Below are positions 25,012 through 30,799 of a stretch of 64,000 bases of DNA, piece by piece. A program made the translations under genes and the position numbers. The DNA comes from Streptomyces griseicoloratus (GTDB lineage: Bacteria > Actinomycetota > Actinomycetes > Streptomycetales > Streptomycetaceae): assembly GCF_014534645.1 (NCBI RefSeq), contig NZ_JACVQF010000190.1, positions 124,001 to 188,000 on the forward strand, read 5' to 3'. Under the pieces are notes generated by a model, which saw only the letters and a list, made by a program, of their open reading frames with translations, was not told the DNA's origin and searched no databases. Every line of letters begins with the position of its first letter. Position 1 is the stretch's first letter.

Positions 25012-26754
25012 ATGACCCGGGGTCGTGACGCGGACGCGGGGGCGTCTCCCGCGGGGGCATCTCCTGCGGGGGCCTCACCCGCGGGGGCATCACCTGCGGG
25101 GGCCTCACCCGCGGGGGCACCTACCACGGGGGCACGTGCCGCGGGCACGCCTGCCACAGGAGCTTCACCCGCCGGGACGCCCGCCGCAGGGGCATCGCCC
25201 GCCGGGACGCCCGCCGCGGCGGCACCTGCCGCGGAGCACCCTCCCGCAGGAGCAGCACCCGCGGAGACGCCCACCGCAGGGGCATCACCCGCAAGGACAC
25301 CCGTCGCAAGGCACCGTGCCCCCGCGGGGGCGCTCCCCGCGGCGCCACCCGCCGCAGGGACGTCTCCCGTAGGAGCAGCACCCGCGGGGACCTCTCCCGC
25401 AGGGACATCCCCCGCGACGACCCCCGTCGCCAAGCACCGTGCCCTGCTGGCCGCGATCGTCGCGCTCGTCGTGGCCATGTCCGCCGCCATATACGCCGGG
25501 GTGGCGGCCGACGACGGTACGAAGAGCCGCGCCCCGCTCACCGGCGCCCGGCCCCCGCACAACGACGCCGCACCCGCCTCCACCGGCACCTGGGTCGGCG
25601 CCTGGTCCACCTCCCCGGCCGCCGCGGAACCCGGCACCGAGACGACCGGCATGGCGGGCCGCTCGGTGCGCAACATCGTCCACGCGGGCGTCGGCGGCAC
25701 GAGCGCCCGGATCACCCTGTCCAACCTCTACGGCCAGTCCCCGCTCACCATCACGCACGCCACCATCGCCCTGGCCGACGGCACCGGCACCGCCGCCGCG
25801 ACCGCCGACAGCATGCGCCGGCTCACCTTCGGCGGCAGCCCCCGGGTCGTCATCCCGGCCGGCGGACAGGCGATCAGCGACGCCACGCGCATCGCCGTGC
25901 CCTACGGCGCCGACGTCCTGGTCACCACTTACTCCCCCACCCCCTCCGGCCCCGTCACCTACCACCCGCACGCCCGGCAGACCAGCTACGTCGCCGTCGG
26001 CGACCGCACCGAGGACGTCACCGCCGCCGCCTACACCGAGCCGACCCCGTACTGGCGCTACCTGACCGCGCTCGACGTGCTGAGCCACGAGGCGCAGGGC
26101 ACCGTCGTCGCCCTCGGCGACTCCATCACCGACGGCTTCGGCTCCACCGTCGACGCCAACCACCGCTGGACGGACTTCCTCGCCGCGCGGCTGCGCGACG
26201 CGGCCGAGGACGGCCGGGACGTGCCGCGCTACAGCGTCGTCAACCAGGGCATCAGCGGCAACCGGGTGCTCACCGGCGGCCGCGGACGCCCCGCCGACAA
26301 CCCCAGCGGCCTGACCCGGTTCGCCCGGGACGTGCTCGGCCGCCCGAACGTCCGGGCCGTCGTCATCTGCCTCGGCGTCAACGACGTCCTGCACAGCCCG
26401 GAACTCGCCGACCGCGACGCGATCCTCGACGGCCTGCGCACCATGGTCGACCAGGCGCACGCCCGCGGGCTGAAGGTCGTCGGGGCGACCCTCATGCCGT
26501 TCGGCCGCCACCGCGGCTACACCGACGCCCGCGAGACCATGCGGCAGGAGATCAACGCCGAGATCCGCGCCGGACGCGTGTTCGACGCCGTCGTCGACTT
26601 CGACAAGGCCCTGCGCGACCCGTACGACCCGCGCAGGCTGCGCTCCGAGTACGACTGCGGCGACCACCTGCACCCCAGCGACAAGGGCTACGAGCGGATG
26701 GCCCGGGCCCTCGACCTCGACGACCTGAAGGGCGCGGCACCGGCACGCCTGTGA
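25012..26754 (+). CDS. Membrane-anchored SGNH/GDSL hydrolase with repetitive stalk
   Basis: Protein of 580 residues. Residues about 10-140 are low complexity, built from degenerate ASPAGASPAG and TPAAGASPAG units encoded by 15-bp DNA repeats. One transmembrane helix (LLAAIVALVVAMSAAIYAGV, about 146-165) comes next. The enzymatic part has SGNH block I VVALGDSITDGFGS (catalytic Ser), block II NQGISGNRVL, block III CLGVNDVLHS and block V DHLHPSDKGYERM (catalytic Asp/His). It should act as an esterase or lipase outside the cell, with the repeat region on the cytoplasmic side of the membrane helix if the N-terminus is inside. The ATG at 25012 has GAGGAG eleven bases upstream; a nearby upstream ATG gives no sensible protein. 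Confidence 0.9.
   Translation: MTRGRDADAGASPAGASPAGASPAGASPAGASPAGAPTTGARAAGTPATGASPAGTPAAGASPAGTPAAAAPAAEHPPAGAAPAETPTAGASPARTPVARHRAPAGALPAAPPAAGTSPVGAAPAGTSPAGTSPATTPVAKHRALLAAIVALVVAMSAAIYAGVAADDGTKSRAPLTGARPPHNDAAPASTGTWVGAWSTSPAAAEPGTETTGMAGRSVRNIVHAGVGGTSARITLSNLYGQSPLTITHATIALADGTGTAAATADSMRRLTFGGSPRVVIPAGGQAISDATRIAVPYGADVLVTTYSPTPSGPVTYHPHARQTSYVAVGDRTEDVTAAAYTEPTPYWRYLTALDVLSHEAQGTVVALGDSITDGFGSTVDANHRWTDFLAARLRDAAEDGRDVPRYSVVNQGISGNRVLTGGRGRPADNPSGLTRFARDVLGRPNVRAVVICLGVNDVLHSPELADRDAILDGLRTMVDQAHARGLKVVGATLMPFGRHRGYTDARETMRQEINAEIRAGRVFDAVVDFDKALRDPYDPRRLRSEYDCGDHLHPSDKGYERMARALDLDDLKGAAPARL
25035..25425 (+). repeat. In-gene 12-15 bp degenerate repeat encoding Ala/Pro/Ser/Gly stalk
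   Basis: Within the SGNH hydrolase gene, units around CCCGCGGGGGCATCT recur many times in frame and give ASPAG, TPAAG and APAG-type pentapeptides. The first copies are nearly identical and later ones diverge, typical of an array expanding at one end. Confidence 0.85.
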
Positions 26755-26808
26755 CCGGCGGCAACGCCAGTGCCCGGCCGCCCGGCGTTCCCCGGAATAC
26801 TGGACCCC

Positions 26809-27411
26809 ATGACCCGCTTGATCCTCGCCACCCGCAACGCCGGAAAGATCACCGAGCTCCGGGCGATCCTCGCCGACGCCGGCCTGCCCCACGAACTCGT
26901 CGGCGCCGACGCCTACCCCGACATCCCCGACGTCAAGGAGACCGGCGTCACCTTCGCCGAGAACGCCCTCCTCAAGGCCCACGCCCTCGCGCAGGCCACC
27001 GGCCTCCCGGCGGTCGCCGACGACTCCGGCCTCTGCGTCGACGTCATGAACGGCGCCCCCGGCATCTTCTCCGCCCGCTGGGCCGGCCGCCACGGCGACG
27101 ACAAGGCCAACCTCGACCTGCTCCTGGCCCAGATCGCCGACATCGCGGACGAACACCGGGGCGCCCACTTCGCCTGCGCGGCGGCGCTCGCGCTGCCCGA
27201 CGGCACGGAACGCGTGGTCGAGGGCCGGCTGACGGGCGTACTGCGCCACGAACCCGCCGGCACGGGCGGCTTCGGCTACGACCCGATCCTCCAGCCGGAC
27301 GGCGAGACCCGCACCTGCGCGGAACTGACGGCGGAGGAGAAGAACGCGATCAGCCACCGCGGAAAGGCGTTCCGCGCACTGGTACCGGTGGTGCGGGAGC
27401 TGTTGGGCTGA
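26809..27411 (+). CDS. rdgB: RdgB/HAM1-type non-canonical purine NTP pyrophosphatase
   Basis: Enzyme of 200 residues that hydrolyses dITP, ITP and XTP to the monophosphates, keeping damaged purines out of nucleic acids. Hallmarks: ILATRNAGKITEL at the N-terminus (SHR/TxNxxK motif), GVTFAENALLKA, AVADDSGLCVDVMNGAPGIFSARWAG, and GTGGFGYDPIL with AELTAEEKNAISHRGKA at the end. The ATG at 26809 matches the family's usual start. It ends just before a strong convergent terminator and a tRNA gene. Confidence 0.97.
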   Translation: MTRLILATRNAGKITELRAILADAGLPHELVGADAYPDIPDVKETGVTFAENALLKAHALAQATGLPAVADDSGLCVDVMNGAPGIFSARWAGRHGDDKANLDLLLAQIADIADEHRGAHFACAAALALPDGTERVVEGRLTGVLRHEPAGTGGFGYDPILQPDGETRTCAELTAEEKNAISHRGKAFRALVPVVRELLG

Positions 27412-27422
27412 GCGACGGCTGA

Positions 27423-27462
27423 GGGGCTGGGTTCCTTGGATTTGAAGGAACCCAGCCCCTTT
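27423..27462. terminator. Bidirectional terminator between rdgB and tRNA
   Basis: Perfect 15-bp hairpin, arms 27423-27437 and 27445-27459 (GGGGCTGGGTTCCTT and complement) with a 7-base loop, followed by TTT on the plus strand. It separates convergent rdgB and the tRNA gene. Confidence 0.93.
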
Positions 27463-27468
27463 ACTCTG

Positions 27469-27543
27469 TGGGCCCGGTGGGACTCGAACCCACGACACAC
27501 CGGACCTAAACCGGCGCCCTCTTGCCAGCTGGGGTACGGGCCC
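27469..27543 (-). tRNA. tRNA-Leu-like, anticodon UAG, class I shape (atypical)
   Basis: A 75-nt cloverleaf read on the minus strand, CCA not encoded. Acceptor stem GGGCCCG/CGGGCCC is perfect. T-arm GTGGG-TTCGAGT-CCCAC is canonical. Anticodon stem GCCGG/CCGGT encloses loop TTTAGGT, giving anticodon UAG with U33 and G37, which reads CUA leucine codons. Two features are unusual. The variable loop is only five bases (GTGTC), whereas bacterial tRNA-Leu normally has a long extra arm. The D-arm is poor: CCC/GGG pairs with a C-A mismatch and a large loop containing GG. It lies 15 bp behind an HNH endonuclease gene on the same strand and may share its transcript. Confidence 0.8.
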
Positions 27544-27558
27544 GCAGCGGTGCCTACT

Positions 27559-28230
27559 CTACTGGGCGCCCCGAGCGATTCGTCGGCCTCCTCTGCACCA
27601 GGTGCTAGTGATCGCGTGGCAGTTGGGGCACAGCAAACGCAGATTCTCTCGCCGGTTGTCGCGCCAGTCCCCGTTGATGTGATCGATCTCCAGCGTCATG
27701 GGCTTGCCGAGCCACTCCGAGGCAACTCCACATCTGGCGCACGCCTCGGGTACACCGACTTCGCGTAGCGCGCGGCGCAGCAGGGTGGTCTTGGTCCGGT
27801 GCCTGTCATCGTGCTGGACCAGAATGTCCTCGGCGCACTTGGCTGTCGAGCTGGTCCTGCCCCGTTGGTGTGCCTGCCCGAGGAAGTGAGACGTGTCGAT
27901 GCCGTCTTCTGCGACCCACTGGTGAAACAGCGTGCGTAGCTGGCCGCTGCATGGCCTGCCCAAAGTCCTCAGGGCACCTGCGATGGAGACCGCTCCCGCG
28001 ACCGCGCTCCGCAGCTCGTCAGCAGTTGGTCTCGGGGGCGGGTTCGCGGCTCGCCGCCGACGAGGGAAATGTGAGATGTCGATGCCGAAGTGTTCGAAGC
28101 GCTTGTACAGGTGCCGACGGAGGTTGCGATAGGGCCGGGCGTCAAGGAAGGCGATGACCTCATCGATGTCGGCGCACTTCTCGGCAGCCTCGGCCAGTCG
28201 CTCGCGGGTGTACTGGACCCCGCTGGTCAT
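27559..28230 (-). CDS. HNH endonuclease with SHF-type repeats (second of a tandem pair)
   Basis: Predicted nuclease of 223 residues. Two N-terminal units end in the same phrase (FGIDISHF at about 45, EDGIDTSHF at about 110), a repeat that probably binds DNA. The C-terminal HNH domain has CARCGV, LEIDHINGDWRDNRRENL and LLCPNCH, i.e. the histidines, Asn and a zinc-binding Cys quartet. The ATG at 28230 overlaps the stop of the upstream paralogue (ATGA). The stop lies 15 bp before the tRNA. Phage and homing-type HNH proteins of this kind often accompany tRNA genes. Confidence 0.88.
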   Translation of the reverse strand: MTSGVQYTRERLAEAAEKCADIDEVIAFLDARPYRNLRRHLYKRFEHFGIDISHFPRRRRAANPPPRPTADELRSAVAGAVSIAGALRTLGRPCSGQLRTLFHQWVAEDGIDTSHFLGQAHQRGRTSSTAKCAEDILVQHDDRHRTKTTLLRRALREVGVPEACARCGVASEWLGKPMTLEIDHINGDWRDNRRENLRLLCPNCHAITSTWCRGGRRIARGAQ

Positions 28231-28883
28231 GAGGCACGCCCCTTGCCGCGGCCCCTGTAACTGTCCGTGGTCGAATGACAGTTGGGGCACAGCAGCCGCA
28301 GATTCTCGATCCGGTTGTTCCGCCAGTTGCCGTCGATGTGGTCGACCTCGAGTGGCAGGGGCTCCCCGAGCCACACCGGCTCGATTCCGCAGAGTGCGCA
28401 GCGCTCCTCCACGCCGAGCTCGCGCATCGCCCTCTTGAGCCGGCTGCTCGGGACGCGCGCGGCGTGCTCAGACGTGTCCTCGACGAGGATCTCTTCTGCG
28501 GTCCGGCGGCGCTGGTTGTATCTCTGCCGCTCCGTGCGGACCACTGGCGTGAAGTGCGAGGTGTCGATGCCGTAGGCCCTGATGCGCCGGGAGATGTTCG
28601 TGTGATGCCCTCCGACCGGGTCGAGTCCGAGCCGACGCAGGACCTCGTTGACACTCCTCGACTCGGCGACCACAGGCTCAAGGACCTCCCTCGTCCACTT
28701 CGCTCCCTCCCGCTCGAAGTGTGAGACTTCCACCCCCAGCTTCCTCATACGGTCGAAGATGTACCGCCGCTTCCAGCTCTTCGGATCCACCCCCAGCCGA
28801 ACCAACGCCTCCGACAACGTCCGCGCCCCCCGAGCCGCCTCCTCCAGCCGCTCCTTGGTGTACGCGCTCGTCCTGGCCCCCAT
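28227..28883 (-). CDS. HNH endonuclease with SHF-type repeats (first of a tandem pair)
   Basis: Paralogue of the next gene, 218 residues, same layout. DNA-binding-like repeats end in LGVEVSHF (about 50) and YGIDTSHF (about 112). Then comes an HNH domain with CALCGI, LEVDHIDGNWRNNRIENL and LLCPNCH. The two proteins are clearly homologous but well diverged, so the duplication is not recent. I chose ATG 28883 (MGARTSAYTKERLEEAARGA) because GGAGGGGG precedes it at five bases; an earlier start adds a glycine-rich, unlikely leader. Confidence 0.88.
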   Translation of the reverse strand: MGARTSAYTKERLEEAARGARTLSEALVRLGVDPKSWKRRYIFDRMRKLGVEVSHFEREGAKWTREVLEPVVAESRSVNEVLRRLGLDPVGGHHTNISRRIRAYGIDTSHFTPVVRTERQRYNQRRRTAEEILVEDTSEHAARVPSSRLKRAMRELGVEERCALCGIEPVWLGEPLPLEVDHIDGNWRNNRIENLRLLCPNCHSTTDSYRGRGKGRAS

Positions 28884-28970
28884 CGAACCCCCTCCGCTCC
28901 CGGCCACGCGTTCGCGGCCTCGCACGGAGTAACGAACCGTTTATCGGACCGTCACGCACGGAAAGCAGAG

Positions 28971-29002
28971 CGGCTCCCGCCGGGCCGTGCCGGTGGGAGC
29001 CG
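28971..29002 (-). terminator. bcp: Terminator of bcp
   Basis: Hairpin with arms CGGCTCCC (28971-28978) and GGGAGCCG (28995-29002), extended by CCGG pairing inside, just downstream of the bcp stop. Confidence 0.75.
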
Positions 29003-29027
29003 TTCCTCAGTCGCGGGGAGTCGTCCG

Positions 29028-29495
29028 TCAGATGCCCAGGTCCTTGATGATCTTGGCTACGTGGCCCGTCGCGCGGACGTTGTACAGGGCGCGTTCGACC
29101 TTGCCGTCCTCGTCCACGACGATCGTGGAGCGGATGACGCCCATGTACGTCTTGCCGTAGTTCTTCTTCTCACCGAAGGCGCCGTAGGCGTCCAGGACCT
29201 TCTTGTCCGGGTCGGCGAGGAGGGTGACCTTCAGGGACTCGGCCTCGCGGAACTTGGCCAGCTTCTCCGGCTTGTCGGGGGAGATGCCGATCACGTCGTA
29301 GCCGGCACCGGCCAGGAGTTCGAGGTTGTCGGTGAAGTCGCACGCCTGCTTCGTGCAGCCCGGGGTGAGGGCCGCGGGGTAGAAGTAGACGATGACCTTG
29401 CGGCCCTTGTGGTCGGACAGGGACACCTCGTTGCCGTCGGCGTCCGGGAGGGTGAAGGCGGGGGCCACGTCCCCGGGCTGGAGTCGCTCGCTCAT
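29028..29495 (-). CDS. bcp: Thioredoxin-dependent thiol peroxidase (Bcp/PrxQ)
   Basis: Cytoplasmic peroxiredoxin of 155 residues that reduces hydrogen peroxide and organic peroxides. The peroxidatic Cys lies in YPAALTPGCTKQACDF with a second Cys five residues on, the PrxQ arrangement that forms an intramolecular disulfide. The end of the fold (TIVVDEDGKVERALYNVRAT) is standard. It is divergent from the DUF3618 gene; the gap of 94 bp should contain both promoters. Confidence 0.96.
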   Translation of the reverse strand: MSERLQPGDVAPAFTLPDADGNEVSLSDHKGRKVIVYFYPAALTPGCTKQACDFTDNLELLAGAGYDVIGISPDKPEKLAKFREAESLKVTLLADPDKKVLDAYGAFGEKKNYGKTYMGVIRSTIVVDEDGKVERALYNVRATGHVAKIIKDLGI

Positions 29496-29589
29496 CGATC
29501 CAGCGTAACCGGGGGTCCTGACAGTGCGGTGCCGTGCGAAGCTGACAGACTGTTCCGAACAGCATCAGCTTCACATCGGAGGCCGTACG

Positions 29590-29919
29590 GTGGCGGACAC
29601 GTCGGACACGAGAACCCCGGCGCAGATCGAGGCGGACATCAGGCGCCGCCGCGAGGTGCTGGCCGAGACGCTGGACGAGATCGGGGTGCGCGTGCACCCA
29701 AAGACGATCATGGGTGATGCCAAGGCCAAGGTCGTCTCCAACATCGATCACACGCTCGGGCGGGCCTACGTCGAGGTCAACCGTGCGGTCAGCGATGTGA
29801 AGTCGCGGTTCGTCGACGAGGACGGCGCCCCGCGGCTGGAGCGGGTGGTGCCGGTCGCCCTCGTGGTCGTCGGGGTGGTGGGGCTGCTCGCCCTGGGCAC
29901 CCGGCGGCGCAAGGGCTGA
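29590..29919 (+). CDS. DUF3618 membrane protein
   Basis: Protein of 109 residues. DUF3618 core: RTPAQIEADIRRRREVLAETLDEI near the N-terminus, an amphipathic middle, and a single C-terminal transmembrane helix (VVPVALVVVGVVGLLALGT) followed by a basic end. The GTG at 29590 is preceded by GGAGG at seven bases. Function of the family is unknown; in Streptomyces it usually stands next to bcp, as here. Confidence 0.9.
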   Translation: MADTSDTRTPAQIEADIRRRREVLAETLDEIGVRVHPKTIMGDAKAKVVSNIDHTLGRAYVEVNRAVSDVKSRFVDEDGAPRLERVVPVALVVVGVVGLLALGTRRRKG

Positions 29920-29942
29920 GACGAGGCAGGTAGGTTCAGGGC

Positions 29943-30299
29943 GTGAGCGCCAAGAGAAACGAGCACAGCACCCAGCACGACAAGCTGCCCATCCGGATGC
30001 TGCACGACCGTGTACTCGTGCGGCAGGACACCAGTGAGGGCGAGCGGCGTTCCGGAGGCGGCATCCTGATTCCCGCCACGGCGGCGGTCGGCCGGCGGCT
30101 GGCCTGGGCCGAGGTCGTCGCGGTGGGGCAGAACGTACGGACCGTGGAGCCGGGCGACCGGGTCCTGTTCGACCCGGAGGACCGGGCCGAGGTCGAGGTG
30201 CGGGGCATCGCGTACGTGCTGATGCGTGAGCGTGATCTGCACGCCGTGGCCGCGGACCGCTTCGAGGGGTCGGAGGACTCGACCGGACTGTATCTGTAG
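29943..30299 (+). CDS. GroES-like co-chaperonin family protein
   Basis: Protein of 118 residues with a Cpn10 fold: LPIRMLHDRVLVRQDTSEGE, SGGGILIPATA and VVAVGQNVRTVEPGDRVLF, then YVLMRERDLHAV. Compared with true GroES the mobile loop is altered, and there is an N-terminal extension and an acidic C-terminal tail. No groEL is adjacent. It may serve an accessory chaperonin or have a different role. GTG start at 29943, 23 bp after the DUF3618 gene, so the two may be cotranscribed. Confidence 0.9.
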   Translation: MSAKRNEHSTQHDKLPIRMLHDRVLVRQDTSEGERRSGGGILIPATAAVGRRLAWAEVVAVGQNVRTVEPGDRVLFDPEDRAEVEVRGIAYVLMRERDLHAVAADRFEGSEDSTGLYL

Positions 30300-30318
30300 G
30301 GCCCTGCGGAGCAACGGC

Positions 30319-30354
30319 CGAAGGGGCTGGTGACCGGTGTCACCAGCCCCTTCG
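30319..30354 (+). terminator. Terminator of the GroES-like gene
   Basis: Perfect 16-bp hairpin, arms 30319-30334 and 30339-30354 (CGAAGGGGCTGGTGAC and complement) with a 4-base loop. It separates this transcript from the riboswitch-controlled gene downstream. Confidence 0.88.
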
Positions 30355-30377
30355 TGCGTCCTTTGCTACCTTGGAGG

Positions 30378-30421
30378 GACCCGACGAGACGCGCCGTACC
30401 GGGTCAAGGAAAAGACGACGC
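30378..30421 (+). promoter_or_regulatory. Guanidine-III (ykkC-III) riboswitch
   Basis: The sequence CCCGACGAGACGCGCCGTAC followed by CGGGTC, then AAGGAAAAGACGACGC, closely follows the known guanidine-III aptamer (CCGGACGAGGUGCGCCGUAC... AGGACAAGACGGCGC, from memory of the Thermobifida structure). P1 pairs GACCCG (30378-30383) with CGGGTC (30400-30405). The pseudoknot stem pairs GCGCCGT (30391-30397) with ACGACGC (30415-30421) with one C-A mismatch. It sits 37 bp before the start of a SugE/Gdx-type exporter, so it likely turns on translation when guanidine binds. Confidence 0.88.
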
Positions 30422-30457
30422 ACCACCGTTTCGTTCGTTCACACGGAGGTGCCTGTC

Positions 30458-30778
30458 ATGGCGTGGGTTCTGCTCGTCGTCGCCGGTCTGCTGGAGGTCG
30501 GCTGGTCGATCGGGATGAAGTACACCGACGGTTTCACGCGGCTCGTGCCGAGTCTGCTCACCGGTGCCGGGATCGTCGCGAGCATGATGCTGCTGTCGTA
30601 CGCCGCCCGGACGCTGCCCATCGGTACCGCCTACGGCGTGTGGGTGGGGATCGGTGCGGCCGGTGCGGCGGTGCTCGGCATGGTGGTGCTGGGTGAGCCG
30701 GCGACCGCCGCCCGGATCTTCTTCATCTGTCTGCTGCTGGTCGCCGTCGTGGGGCTGAAGGCGACCTCGGGTCACTGA
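30458..30778 (+). CDS. sugE: SMR-family guanidinium exporter (SugE/Gdx)
   Basis: Small multidrug resistance protein of 106 residues with four transmembrane helices. It has the SugE/Gdx pattern: conserved membrane Glu in VAGLLEVGWSIGMKYT, the TYGVWVGIG-like stretch GTAYGVWVGIGAAGAAVLG and GEPATAARIFFICLLLVAVVGLK. Gdx proteins exchange guanidinium for protons. Control by the upstream guanidine-III riboswitch fits this substrate. GGAGGT lies seven bases before the ATG. Confidence 0.95.
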   Translation: MAWVLLVVAGLLEVGWSIGMKYTDGFTRLVPSLLTGAGIVASMMLLSYAARTLPIGTAYGVWVGIGAAGAAVLGMVVLGEPATAARIFFICLLLVAVVGLKATSGH

Positions 30779-30799
30779 TCCGCCGGCGCGTCGTGGGCG

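Noticed and set aside
25035-25425. Minisatellite outside genes
   Set aside because: The repeats are in frame within a coding gene with a ribosome site and a full SGNH domain downstream.
19279-26754. Biosynthetic gene cluster
   Set aside because: The hydrolase, AhpD-like, MFS and SGNH genes are separated by wide gaps, on both strands, with no core biosynthetic enzyme.
27559-28883. Integrase-type mobile element at the tRNA
   Set aside because: No integrase, excisionase or direct repeat of the tRNA 3' end is seen; only HNH genes lie near it.
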